Below, piece by piece: positions 1 through 10,872 of a stretch of DNA of 57,570 nt. Origin of the DNA: Selaginella moellendorffii (lineage: Eukaryota > Streptophyta > Lycopodiopsida > Selaginellales > Selaginellaceae). Position numbers and translations under genes: made by a program. How positions within the stretch are numbered: the stretch's first letter is position 1; the number at the start of each line of letters is the position of its first letter. The stretch lies in NCBI RefSeq assembly GCF_000143415.4, contig NW_003314391.1, forward strand, positions 315,652 through 373,221. The letters are read 5' to 3'. Under the pieces are notes generated by a model. That model did not search any database. It saw only the letters and a program-made list of their open reading frames with translations, and was not told the DNA's origin.

Positions 1-376
1 CAATGCGATCAGCTCTGGCCGGAGTGTGATACTGCGCCATGGATTCGCCATGGAGCTTATCCTTGCAGCCCCCGAGCAAGATCGCCATAGCCTGAGAGCT
101 CGTGTCGATCAACACCAATCTTGACGTGATCCAGCGAAACTAAGCCTCCAAACTTCCAGCGGACGTGAGCACACGCTGGATTTCGTCCGGCATCTGGTAT
201 GAAAGCTTTGGGAGGATGCAAGCACCTCTGGCAGTGGGAGAACCAGCCATAGCGTCCAAGCAAGCGTCACAACGAAAATCCTGCCCTGTGCAAATCCAAA
301 GTTTGATCTACACGAGAGCAAATCGAAAATGCTAAAACTTACAGCCAAAGGAGACGTCGACGTAGTTCTCGTTTCT
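1..376. other. 3' flank of the aldo-keto reductase gene
   Basis: This stretch lies downstream of the aldo-keto reductase stop codon on the minus strand. Short minus-strand frames are open here (for example 57-263), but none resembles a family I know. A GTAAGT-like site near 345 and a CAG near 280 on the minus strand could mark a small 3' UTR intron. I call it untranslated or intergenic sequence. Confidence 0.4.
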
Positions 377-2034
377 CTACGGAGCTGGATTCGGGAATTT
401 TCTGTGAACAGAATCTATCTCCTCCACCATTTCATCTGTTAGTGTGATAGCAGCTGCTTTTACTATGTCCATTAGCTGATAGTCCTTCGTAGCTCCAATC
501 ACAGCACTTGCAACCAGTGGATGCCTTAGTACAAAACCTGACCAAAGGAGAAGTTTTTCTTGAGCTCAAGCAATGCATGGATTTGCGTTGTAGGTACCTA
601 TAGCAAGCTCCACGGGGGTGATGCCATAGTTCTTAGAAATCTCTACGTATGCCTGAAACGAGATAGTTTGGATCTTATAATAAGAAAATCCGAAATGTAC
701 GTACCTTGACAGCCGGTAACAGATTGGGTTTTCCAAGATCATACCGGCATTCTGCCTCGGTGTAGCGTCCTGTATTATGGGTGTTTTTCTACGTTAGAGA
801 GAGAAGATTGCGTAGTGACCTTTATAAAGATTTAAACGAGCATCAGCCGGACCTCCACCATCGTCAAGATATTTCGCAGTTAGCAAACCCATTGCCAAAG
901 GACTGTAAGCCAGGAGGTTTATGCTGAAAGAACAAAGAAGAACACCGTTTACAGTCTACAAAGGTGATAAGCTCTTACCTTTCGTGATGGCAGCATTCGG
1001 CGAGACCATAATCAAAGGTTCGACACAGGAGGCTATATGCATTCTGTTCCAGATAGTTAGAATCCTCCACTTGGGCATATATAAACTTCTTCTTCTCCAC
1101 TTACTTGGATCGAGAAAACTCGAGGCAGCCTGTTCTCGCGAGAAGCCCGGCAGAATTCCATGAGACCGTAAGGAGTTTCATTGCTAACTCCAATGTATCT
1201 TATCTGTTCAACTAGTCTGTTGAGTCGCAAATCGAAAGGGATTTGTACCTTGCCAGCGTCTACAGCGTCAGACAAAGCTTGCAGCTGCTCGTCCACAGGA
1301 ACTGCTTTGATACGGCGTGAAGGATCGTAATCAACTTCTCCAAACATCGGTGTATAGCTATAGAAAACTCCCATTCTCAAGCAAAGCACACAAGCATAAA
1401 ATGTTTTACTCACCGATCAGGCCAATGTATCTGATAGAGATCAATATGATCCAAGCAAAGTCGCTGCAAGCTGCACGAAGGAACAAAAACCATGCCAGTA
1501 AGAACAATGGTACGAGAAGTAAAACCTTGTGTCAATAGCCGCCTTGATATTATTCTTGTCCAAAGAGTGTGGTCCTCCACGAATCCAAGTCATTTGTCCC
1601 GAAGGCCCAGCTACCTTAAAAAAAAATATATAGAACCATGAAATGAAAGAATTTTGCTAGATCGAGCTCACCTTGGTCGCTATCACAATCTTGTCCCTGG
1701 CAATGTTACTCTCTCTGATCCATCGACCGAGGTAGACCTCACTCTTTCCATGAGTTTGAGCTCTTTGAGGCACCGGGTACCTGCGAGCAAGGAGCAAAGG
1801 AGACGATCGAAAGCGAAGAAATGCTGGTTTTTACATCTCTGCCGTGTCGAAGAAGTTGATTCCAGCTTGCGTAGCGATGCTCAAGAGCTTGGCGGATTCA
1901 CTATAGCTGTTCTGCTCACCAAATGTCATGGTTCCTGCCAGGAGCGCGCGAGATACGTGAGAATCAATCCAACGGGCTCACCAACCTAGGCAGAGCTTCG
2001 ACACGGAGAGATCCGGCGCGAGAACCACAGCCAT
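377..2034 (-). CDS. Aldo-keto reductase, Tas-like NAD(P)H-dependent oxidoreductase, about ten exons
   Basis: This gene encodes a cytosolic or plastid aldo-keto reductase that would reduce carbonyl compounds with NADPH; the substrate is unknown. I chose the ATG at 2034-2032 because it opens MAVVLAPDLSVSKLCLG, which splices after about 49 nt into TMTFGEQNSYSESAKLL. Later exons read INFFDTAEMY (AKR Asp and Tyr), KIVIATK (Lys) and IDLYQIHWPDR (His), so the AKR tetrad is complete. PMFGEVDYDPSRR and IRYIGVSNETPYGLMEFCRA are typical of the Tas branch, related to Arabidopsis At1g04420. The last exon ends FPNPAP before TAG at 379-377. Introns are about 40-80 bp with GT-AG ends. The gene diverges from the PPR gene at 2138 across only 103 bp. 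Family is clear; substrate is not. Confidence 0.92.
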
Positions 2035-2137
2035 GCTAACACGAAAACCCTAATGGGATAGAGATAGGCAAAATGCCCAGGCTGGGCATCTAGACATTCT
2101 TGTTTGGCACCAGTATGATCACCGAAGAGCTGGCTAA
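2035..2137. promoter_or_regulatory. Short bidirectional promoter region between aldo-keto reductase and PPR gene
   Basis: Only 103 bp separate two divergent start codons. The interval holds AAAACCCTAA near 2043-2052, a telo-box-like motif common in promoters of plant housekeeping genes. A shared promoter is inferred from the spacing alone. Confidence 0.45.
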
Positions 2138-4375
2138 ATGCCCGACGCAGTGGCTGATCTTGCCACTCGCCTCCGATGTTGCTCCTGCATTGTGGCCGGA
2201 GAGCAAATCCACAGGGAGATCAAAGCATCCGCTCTCGAGCACAACAGGTACCTTGCAAACTTGCTCGTCCAAATGTATGGCAAGCTTGATAGATTGGGCG
2301 AAGCACGCGCTGTCTTTGATAGCATCCACGCTCCCGATGCCTTCTCTTGGAGTATTATGATCGCGTGCTACACGAAAAGCGGCCAGATCGAAGCTGCGAG
2401 GCGCCTTTTTGATGCTGCTGGGGCTGATCCGGGGGTCGTGTCATGGAACACCATGATCACGGCATATGCCCGAATTGGGGATCTCAGCGAGGCCAAGAAG
2501 CTTTTCCAGCAAATGCCGAATCCCAATGCTGTTACGTGGACGGCGATCCTCACAGCCGTTGCGGAGAACAGCTCGCTCCAGGAAACGCGAGAACTGTTTG
2601 ATGCAATGCCAGAGAGAAATCTTTCATCGTGGAACGTAATGCTTAATGCATATGCCCGAACTGGGCACTTGGGCGAATCCGAAAACTTGTTCTGCTCTTG
2701 CCCTGAGAGAAACATTCGGACTTGGAACGCTTTACTGCATGCATGGGTCCAAAACGGAAATGTTCTTGATGCCCAAGACGTGTTCTCACGGATGCCCGAG
2801 AGAGATGCTGTGTCGTGGACGGATATGCTCACGGCGTATGCCACCTTTGGGCATACTGAAGATGCCAAGAATCTGTTTAGACAGATGCCAGAGAAAAACA
2901 CTGTCGCGTGGAACATTATGATAAACGCATTATCTCAAGTTGGTAGTTCGAACGAGGCTAAGGAATATTTCGACAAGGCTCCGAATCCAAATGTAGTGAC
3001 CTGGAACTCTATGATCCTTGCGTATATCCGTTCTGGATATACAGCGGAGGCGAGGCGGCTCTTTGATTCGATGCCAATGCGAGATTTGATAACTTGGAAC
3101 TCAATGATCCAAGCATATGCCGATGCCTTAGATTCCCACAATGCCGATGCTCTCTTTGATCGATCCCCACAACACAATGTGGTGTCGCGGACCACAATGT
3201 TGGTCATGTATGCCGAGGTGGGGCATCTGGACGATGCCAAACGAATCTTTGACACGATGCCAAGCAAGAACATTGTGTCATGGACAGCGCTGCTGCAGGC
3301 ATATGCCGAGGCTGGGAATCTCGAAGATGCCGAGGGGATATTTCACCGGATGCCCGAGTGGAATAGCGTGACGTGGAATGCGATGGTTGGTGGATATGGC
3401 GCTGCTGGAAATGTAGAGAAAGCGGAATCCATGTTCAGCGGGATGCCGGAGAGTGACGTGTCGTCGTGGAACGTTATGCTGGAGGTATATACCGCCAATG
3501 GGCATCTTGGGGACGCAAAGGCACTGTTTGATAGAATGCCGTGTTGGACTCAAACATCTTGGAATATTCTTCTAGCGGCGTACGCGGAGGGTTCTTTGGT
3601 AGAGGAGATGCTTTGGTTTCTCGACTCCATGCCTGGAAGAAACGTTGCCAGCTGGACGATTGCGATGGCGACACTTGGCGCGAATGGGCATCTTGATGAG
3701 GCGGAGAGAATCTTCGGTTTGATGCCAGAGCACGACCTCGTGTGCTGTACGGTGATGCTCACGGTATTGGTACACCACAGGAAGTGTTACAAAGCAAAGC
3801 TCTTTTTTGAAAAGATTCCAGAGCGCAGCCAGGTATCTTGGAACACGATGCTGGAAGCATATGCCCTGTCGCGGGATATCCATGGCGCGAGAATCTTTTT
3901 CGAGCGCATGGAGGCGCGGGAGCCGGTGGCGTGGGGCAGTGTGATTGGATCTTACGCAAACGCTGGCCTCATGGAATCCGCCATGGCACTCTTCCGTACC
4001 ATGGCCATGGAGGCTCTAGCTCCCGACGAGATTATCTTCCTCAGCGTTCTCTCGGCTTGCAATCATGCCGGATCGCTGGAACAGGGCTTGCGCTGCTTCA
4101 TGTCGATGATTGCAGACTATGGATCGGCGCCGCGGAGAGAGCACTACACTTGCTTGATCGATCTTCTCGGCCGGGCGGGGGAATTACTCGATGCGGAGGA
4201 GATCATTAGCAAGATGCCATTCAAGCCGGATGCCACGTCCTGGGGGTCGCTGCTGAGCTCCTGCGCAGGGGTGAGAGAGATCGATCGAGGGACGAGGAGA
4301 GCCAGGGCGGCATTCCAATCCAGTGATAGCTCCAGCCCCTATATTTCCCTCGCTAATATGCGCTCCAGAAATTAG
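2138..4375 (+). CDS. Pentatricopeptide repeat (PPR) protein, 745 aa, single exon
   Basis: PPR proteins bind organellar RNA and act in RNA editing, splicing or stability. This intronless frame encodes about seventeen or more near-uniform 31-residue repeats of the type MPERNLSSWNVMLNAYARTG, with the recurring pattern MP-x-x-[DN]-[VA]-[VT]-[SW]-W. This places it among PLS-class proteins built almost only of short S-type motifs. The last repeats (HYTCLIDLLGRAGELLDAEE) lead into the start of an E domain (PFKPDATSWGSLLSSC), and the protein stops about 50 residues later, so there is no full E/E+ or DYW deaminase domain. No clear transit peptide can be read at the chosen ATG; a further upstream start was not found. 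The stop codon is 12 bp before the PEX1 start. The RNA target is unknown. Confidence 0.93.
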   Translation: MPDAVADLATRLRCCSCIVAGEQIHREIKASALEHNRYLANLLVQMYGKLDRLGEARAVFDSIHAPDAFSWSIMIACYTKSGQIEAARRLFDAAGADPGVVSWNTMITAYARIGDLSEAKKLFQQMPNPNAVTWTAILTAVAENSSLQETRELFDAMPERNLSSWNVMLNAYARTGHLGESENLFCSCPERNIRTWNALLHAWVQNGNVLDAQDVFSRMPERDAVSWTDMLTAYATFGHTEDAKNLFRQMPEKNTVAWNIMINALSQVGSSNEAKEYFDKAPNPNVVTWNSMILAYIRSGYTAEARRLFDSMPMRDLITWNSMIQAYADALDSHNADALFDRSPQHNVVSRTTMLVMYAEVGHLDDAKRIFDTMPSKNIVSWTALLQAYAEAGNLEDAEGIFHRMPEWNSVTWNAMVGGYGAAGNVEKAESMFSGMPESDVSSWNVMLEVYTANGHLGDAKALFDRMPCWTQTSWNILLAAYAEGSLVEEMLWFLDSMPGRNVASWTIAMATLGANGHLDEAERIFGLMPEHDLVCCTVMLTVLVHHRKCYKAKLFFEKIPERSQVSWNTMLEAYALSRDIHGARIFFERMEAREPVAWGSVIGSYANAGLMESAMALFRTMAMEALAPDEIIFLSVLSACNHAGSLEQGLRCFMSMIADYGSAPRREHYTCLIDLLGRAGELLDAEEIISKMPFKPDATSWGSLLSSCAGVREIDRGTRRARAAFQSSDSSSPYISLANMRSRN

Positions 4376-4380
4376 GGTTT
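4373..4380 (+). promoter_or_regulatory. Telo-box (TAGGGTTT) between the PPR stop and the PEX1 start
   Basis: The PPR stop codon TAG is itself the start of TAGGGTTT, a telo-box-type motif found near transcription starts of many plant housekeeping genes. It sits 7 bp upstream of the PEX1 ATG. Whether it acts as a promoter or leader element for PEX1 is inferred. Confidence 0.4.
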
Positions 4381-4387
4381 TTCGGGG

Positions 4388-7300
4388 ATGGAGGTGGAGG
4401 TGAGGCGCGTTGCCAGCAGCGATGTCGGCTTCGTTGCGCTCCCGATGCATGTAATTTACCTTCTCCAGCAAGGCGACGCGCATTTCACTTCCCTCCTGGT
4501 GCTGGAATTGAAGATTTCGCGTCCAGCGGCAGGCGATGGAGCCGCATTGGTTCCCTGGTTCGTGGCTTGGAGCGGCGCCACCTCCAATTCCATTTTCATC
4601 GAGGTATGTTCGTGGAGTTCCTGGGGGTGATCTTTCTTTCTTAGCACAAGCTTTGATGAAGGAAGGTTGCGGAGAGTCTAGCGCAATGCCTGGGGCTACC
4701 TGATCGAGCGAAGGTCACAGTTCGTGTTCGTATCGATTTACCACAAGCACAGACTGTTCTAGTGGAGCCAGCGACGGAGGACGATTCGGAGATTTTGGAG
4801 CTCCACGCTGACTACCTTGAGACTCATATCTTAAACGAGGTATCCAGTTCGAACATATAGTCTTCTCGGTCTATTTTTTTGTCCTTCTATGTTGCTTCTA
4901 AGTTTTCTTATTCCAGGTTGGAGTGCTACAGGAGGGACGCCAGTTTCCTGTGTCAGTTCCAGGACAAGGGGTACTTGTGTTGCTTGCAAAATCCATCACT
5001 CCAAGGTCAGTGGTGAGTGTGTAGATTTATTCTGGTGTGAACCATAGACTCGTCCTCATGGCAATCCTTTTCAGGTAAGACTCACGCGAGGGACGGAACT
5101 AGTTGTGTCTATCAAGAAGCGCCAACAGAACATCAAGCAAGGCCCGCAATTTGGAAAAAGTATCTGGCTGCGAATCCAGGATATTGACGAGTCACTACAT
5201 CAAGTTTGCAATATCGGAGGCAAAGAGCTCGCAGTTATTCCTACCGCTGCGGTTTACGTAAATTCAAGTACAGCGGAACGAGTCACCGTGGCAAATGGAC
5301 AGTGGGTGCTGGTGAGAACAAGCCAGTCCTTTCCGAATGAAGAAACGACTGATGAGCAGAAAAAGGTAACTAGATCGGCAGCTGTTCGTGTGATTTATTG
5401 GAGCGGAGCCACCGATGGCCATGCTGTGGTCTCAGCGCCTTTGCGGCAGTATTTGGGTGTTCAGCTCCACGGAGGTATAGCTTTTATATTCAATTTCAGC
5501 TTTTATATTCGCTTTTTTTTCTGCAGGGTTGTGTCTTCAATCCTTTCACCAAACTAATCTGCTGCAAGCAACGAGTGTTCGCGTAACTCCGGTTATGTTT
5601 CACTCAGAAGAAAATCAAACAGATGGGAAGCAGCTCAAGCAAGTGATTTCTTCCGAGACAGTGGACGATAAGCTTACCTTGATTAGAGCTTGGATAAAAG
5701 CCCAACGAAGGACGTTGCACAACGCTTTCGGCGGTAATGATGGTACTTCCTGGCCGGCAACATCCTTGATAGCGCTTTCGGAAGCGCCTGCCAACAGACA
5801 GAAAAAAGAATCGATTTTTTTGTTGAGCCTACAGTGCGGAGGGCAGATGGACAACAATATGCTTGTACTCGACGCCCGCATACTAGACGACGAGAAGCCT
5901 GTCTTGGATTTACGGATTGAGCGTCTCCAGTATTTGTTCACGATTAGTAAGGAGGACCGTGACGTCGATATGCCTTCTTTCAAATCAGTCTGGGTTAAAG
6001 GAAGCGCTGACGAAGCTTTACAGCGTACGTGTTCCTGTTCTTGCTTGATTGTTTTTCTTACAATTTTTTTTTCAGGACTTACCCTCCTGTTAACTCCAAC
6101 TAGTCTGCAAAAGCTACGAGACATGGAAGTTGCGGTACCTGTTGGTATTCTTCTGTATGGACCAGCAGTAAGGAGACAGAAATATTACCCTTTGTGGAAT
6201 GACGCCGTTGTGTTTGCAGGCGTGTGGAAAAACTCAGCTAGCTTTGTCTCTGGCACGGGAGCTCGGTGAAAACAAACAAATACAAGCGCATCGGTTTGTT
6301 ATTATGTCTTTCCCCATTACGTGTTTTCTAACGCAATGGATTTGCTTGACATAGGGTGATTCTGAAATGTGCTGAGCTTGTTGGTGAAGCAGAAAGTCCA
6401 ACAAAACGCCGTCTGAAGGAAGCAGTTCTGGGAGCCATTCAGCATGCGCCTTCTTTGGTGGTGCTCGATGACCTGGACGCTCTTTTCTCGATTCATGAAG
6501 AAGGAGGAGTTGATATGTCAGCCACTTCTCTCGCGGAGTACCTTTCAGATGTGATGGACAATGCTCAGGTGAAAGGTTCAGGCAACTTTAAAGTTTTACG
6601 TGCTCTTTTTTCTGTTCCACAGAGAACGGCTTCTGTCGCGTTTCTTGCAACTGCAAGTGGACCAAAATCTCTTCCACTTTCTCTGCGCTCGTCAGGTATT
6701 CTACCTTCCAAGGCTAAACACGTTCACTTTGGACACTGATAATGCAGGACGATTTGATTTTAGCGTTGAGCTAGAACCCCCTGGTATTCGTGAGCGAGAA
6801 GGCATTCTCGAGCAAATTATCGCAAGCCGAGGTTTTGAGTGTCCAAAAACTATAACGAGTAGAGTGGCTGCCAAATGTGATGGATACGATGCAAATGATC
6901 TGGTAATGTGGTTTAGCTCATACTGTACTAGGTGCTGATTACTCATGGAATCAGGAAATTATGGTGGACAGAGCTTTGCATGCTTCATCTGCCCGATATC
7001 TCGCAAAAAAGGCGGAGACGGAAACGGGCCGCAATTTTCACTTGACAGACAGCGACCTGAACGACGCACTTCAAGGCCTTGTTCCGGCAGCACTCAAAGG
7101 AGTTGCCAAGGCGGGGAAAACTGGACCGATACTGGGATGGGATGATGTAGGTGGCCTGCAAGAAGTTTGCCGTGTGATTAGAGAGGTACTATTAACGTTG
7201 ATTTGGATATCATCTGCCTCACTAGACTCGTATATTTGCAGCTGTTGGAACTACCTGTGAGGTACCCAAAGCTTTTTGCTAGTGCACCTTTGCGGTTGCG

Positions 7301-8327
7301 TACTGGCGTTCTTCTATACGGTCCTCCTGGATGCGGAAAAACGCATGTTGTTGCGGCAGCTGCTGCGGCGTGCTCCCTCCGTTTTATTCCAGTGAAAGGT
7401 CCAGAGCTTCTTGACAAATACATTGGTGCTTCTGAAAAGGCGGTATGCTCTTTGAAAATATTTTGGGCTAGACCTTTGTTCCTTGTCCATCCAGGTTCGT
7501 GACGTTTTCGCGAGAGCAGCTGCGGCTGCTCCTTGCATCCTGTTCTTTGACGAGTTCGACGCTATTGCTCCCAAGCGTGGTCACGACAATACCGGTGTTA
7601 CAGATCGGGTTGTGAACCAGGTACACGAACTTTTAAGCCATTGCATTAATAACTGTAGCATGCAGCTTCTAGCTGAGCTTGACGGGGTCTCAGCTTTAAC
7701 GGGTGTTTTTACGTTCGCTGCTACCAAGTCAGTCAGCCTCTTATGAGAGTTGTTTGTGTAGCACTAATCGTTCTTTCTCTTGTAGCCGTCCTGATCTGAT
7801 TGATGCGGCGCTGCTTCGACCTGGGCGACTCGACCATCTTTTGTTTTGCGATTTTCCTTCACAGGCCGAGAGGCTTGACATCCTACGTGTACTCTCCCGA
7901 CATGTACGTACGCTTTCTTTTTGTTTTCTTTCTCTTGGCAGGCTTAACTTGATTTCCTTTTAAACAGCTTTCAATGGAAGATGACATTGACCTGCAGTAC
8001 TTATCGCGTTTCTCAGAGGGTTTCAGTGGAGCAGATCTGAAAGCTGTTCTCTCAGACGCAGAACTAGAAGCAGTCCATTCGGCAATTGAAAGGCCAAGAG
8101 AAAAACACAACCAGCGCCCTGTAATAACGATGGAAATGCTCAAGTCAGCACTTGCGCGGGCCATCCCGCTACAGGAGGCAGAAAGGAAGCGATTCGCCAG
8201 CATATACAGTACATTTACAAGCGGCAGATCGTCATCTAAGGTCCGTTGCTCTTACGTGTTTTGTTTTTCATCGTCTTGACGTTCTGGTTGATAGGATTCC
8301 AAGGGAAAGAAAGCAACGCTGGCCTAG
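4388..8327 (+). CDS. PEX1: Peroxisome biogenesis factor 1 (PEX1), double AAA+ ATPase, about 17 exons
   Basis: PEX1 pairs with PEX6 on the peroxisome membrane and extracts ubiquitinated PEX5 so that matrix-protein import can continue. Exon 1 starts [19 protein letters not shown], the PEX1 N-terminal domain, and exon 2 carries [20 protein letters not shown]. The D1 ATPase module has Walker A GPAACGKT (assembled across the intron at about 6169-6222) and Walker [10 protein letters not shown]2 has GPPGCGKT near 7321, Walker B ILFFDEFD near 7540 and the arginine-finger region [11 protein letters not shown] near 7802. The final exon adds [10 protein letters not shown] and TAG at 8325-8327. Summed exons give about 1000 residues, somewhat shorter than the Arabidopsis protein (about 1130). 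Introns are roughly 50-75 bp. The upstream PPR gene is in the same orientation and almost abuts. Exon borders are read by eye. Confidence 0.95.
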
Positions 8328-9453
8328 GAAAGAGAGAAGCAGACAAGCACTCGGGTGAATGTATCTATCTTCGTGGACAGTAACATCAGGGCTTTTGCTA
8401 GAGGTATGTGAGGGTCGTGTTCCTTGCAAAAATGATTCGTCAACTGTAACACCTGATCTGCAGGCCTACTTTGGGCTTCCTGATCATGCGAAAGTGGCTT
8501 GTACTGACGTGCCACCTCTACGAGTTTCCTGCCAAGGTTTGTAGGTAGCTAGCTTATATAAAAGCATTTCGCGTCACAAACTTAAGCTCAAAGCTCTCTT
8601 GTGCTGTGACAAAGTGATGGCCTGTTCCCAGGCCATAGCACAAGCGAGTGATAGTGTGAAGGTCTCTAAAAGCTGTGGCTTGTCTCCCTTCTGCGTGCTG
8701 ACGTAGAAAAATTCACTGCAAGAATCCTCTCAAGGCCGTACGAGCTCTCCTGGTACGTGCTGGTTGTTTTCATTGTGATTGCCTGCCGAGAGCTGTGTGT
8801 GTATGTTCTCTATAATGGTCTTGTGTCGTCTTGTGCGATCTAAGGCTGCCTGGCTGGTTGGCGTCCTTCGCGTGAGCGTCTTGTATTCTCTTTTCTGTCC
8901 TTTTGGCTATGGCCACTATTAGAATGATAGCGTGGTTTAATTTGTCTCTAACGCCATGCTTGTTACGTCCTTACAGGTTTGTTGTGGAGAGCAATGTCTC
9001 TTTCTCCATTCGGGTCCACGAAGTTATGGGACATGCATGCCGGCTTCTTGCTGCTGGCATTTCCCCAGGGAAGGAAAAGCGACATACAGAAGTAAGTGGA
9101 GCTATACTCATTTAAGCATTGCGCAGCCGGAGAGACTTTGCCAACTGTTAAAGGGAAAGCAATGCTTTGCTTGAAGCAACAAACAGGTAACAAGATCCAT
9201 TTCTAAATTATGATCGTCACACTGAGCATTCCCGTCCAGCTCCCGGCTTTGGAGCGTTTGGAGCGGTTCTCACTGTTTTATTCCACTGAAGTTACTACTT
9301 TGCTAAGCTAGCTGCAACAGTAGATCGAGTGCTAAGCAGCAGAGATAGTGCTCTCTGGTCCCCCAAGAGACGCGGGCCACAAGGAGAAGCTTTTCATGAT
9401 ACCCGGTAAAAGGTTCGTCCTGCAAAAGCAACCACCAATGCGTGGCTTGAAAC
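8328..9453. other. PEX1 3' flank, no convincing gene
   Basis: I see no recognisable protein, RNA or repeat in this 1.1 kb. A plus-strand piece around 8365-8545 reads AYFGLPDHAKVACTDVPP after a possible small intron and could be an exon scrap of another gene, but it cannot be extended. The rest has stops in all frames every 50-70 codons. Confidence 0.4.
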
Positions 9454-10233
9454 TTGGGGCGGTGTCGGCTCCAGAGAACTTGCGGTGTGCATTGCGCCAG
9501 TTCACTCTCAGTTCCGAGGGAGAGTGGCAGACGCATTTTTCCACCGCCAGCTGCTGATCAAAATCTCACTGTCAGTGTGACTCCACCCTGCAAAAACTGG
9601 GAGAAACTCGACTCCGAATTAAGAGAACAAATGGTGGAGGATTGCAGATCCGAGCTCCAACAAGCTCCCGAAAGGCAAAGGACAAGAGAATTCACGAGCG
9701 AGCAGGCAGAGTTAGACGTTTTCGAGAGAGAGAAGGAAGAAGACACGACACGATCAGTAGCAGCAGCAGCAGCACCGGCCTTGAATTTGGAAACAAGGGA
9801 ACCTAGGATCACATTTCTTCCGGCGGTGCAAGCAAGTGATAATTACACTGCTCGAGCTCAGCGGAGCATATCACCACCCAGGAAGTTCGCAAACCCGGCC
9901 CTCCTAGGTTCCTTTATTCCCAAACACAAGACAGAAGCCAGAGGTCCGTGTCTGGATGGATGGATCAAACCAAGAACGGAGTTCTTACAAGTCAAGGCGG
10001 CCCCCAACGAGAACAAGTGCTCAAGCGAAAGAAGTCTGATCGAGAAGAACCATAGTTCGCAGATCCAGAAGAAGAACAGAAGAAGAAGAAGAAGAAGAAG
10101 AAGGAGAAGGAGAAGAAGAAGAAGAAGATCTTCGTTTCGACAAGAGGGAAGAAGAAGCAGATCTTCGTTTCAATCAACAAGAAGGAAGAAGAACACCAAA
10201 CAAGAAAGAAGAAAACAAGCAGCAAATAGCTAA
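9454..10233 (+). CDS. Hypothetical low-complexity ORF, 259 aa, doubtful
   Basis: A 780-nt frame is open from 9454, but no known domain is visible. The middle is charged (EREKEEDTTRSVAAAAAPALN), and the C-terminal third contains a run of about seventeen arginines made by an AGA/AGG microsatellite, followed by Arg/Lys/Gln-rich sequence. The purine-rich repeat suppresses stop codons, so part of the openness is compositional. Its 5' part overlaps sequence with no clear promoter. It could be a nuclear-localised disordered protein or simply non-coding DNA. Confidence 0.25.
   Translation: MGRCRLQRTCGVHCASSLSVPRESGRRIFPPPAADQNLTVSVTPPCKNWEKLDSELREQMVEDCRSELQQAPERQRTREFTSEQAELDVFEREKEEDTTRSVAAAAAPALNLETREPRITFLPAVQASDNYTARAQRSISPPRKFANPALLGSFIPKHKTEARGPCLDGWIKPRTEFLQVKAAPNENKCSSERSLIEKNHSSQIQKKNRRRRRRRRRRRRRRRRRSSFRQEGRRSRSSFQSTRRKKNTKQERRKQAANS
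10070..10127 (+). repeat. (AGA)n / (GAA)n microsatellite
   Basis: An almost pure AGA trinucleotide run with a few AGG interruptions lies here. It would encode poly-arginine on the plus strand and poly-phenylalanine/serine on the minus strand. Confidence 0.9.
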
Positions 10234-10872
10234 ACACACGATTCAACAGACACTGAGGCGACGGATCCTTGCACGCGAACTATTTATCCTCCGGCGAAGA
10301 TGCTGGCGGTGCAAAGCAGGGGAGGCTCCATCTCCGGCTCTCTGTCTCTCTTTCACACACAGGGAGAGAAAAGAAAAACTTTCCATATTCATTAAAAAAT
10401 TGAAGCTCTTACCGTTTCGAGAAAGCCCCTGTTTACGCGACCCGCGCATCGAAGCCGTCCATTCTCAGAGAGCTTTCCATTTATATCCATGTCACGTCGC
10501 TATCGCCACCATTAAAACCAGCTTCCCGGAGCGCATTACGCTACACTAGCACCAAAGATTTCCATTTCCTCGCATTGCAATTTTTGAGAGTCAGTGCCAC
10601 GGCTTCTAGGGTTTTTGTATCCAACGGCAAGCATCACGCCACGTGGAGCGGCATGAAGGCGCCAGTTAATCTTGTTAACTTTTTGCTTAATCCATTAACC
10701 ATGGGTTAGTCAGCCTTTTATTTCGCGGATTTATTAATATAAACACCCTGGAAAACATTTCCCAGGGCCGTGAAATGCAACGAGACGAGAGAGTGACGAG
10801 AGAGACGCTCGTTCTTTTTGTTCTTCCTTCTTCCTGTTGCTGCTTTTTCGTGGCTCCCCGGAGTGATCTTGC
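10234..10872. other. Intergenic and 3' UTR region
   Basis: This stretch separates the doubtful plus-strand ORF from the stop codon of the L34e-like gene on the minus strand. It includes CTAGGGTTTTT near 10607 and a GCCACGTGG (G-box core) near 10640. No coding frame of note is present. Confidence 0.4.

Noticed and set aside
8359-8544. Possible exon with AYFGLPDHAKVACTDVPP, hinting at a spermidine-synthase-like methyltransferase
   Set aside because: It is too short, has no flanking exons, and the resemblance is only to a few residues.
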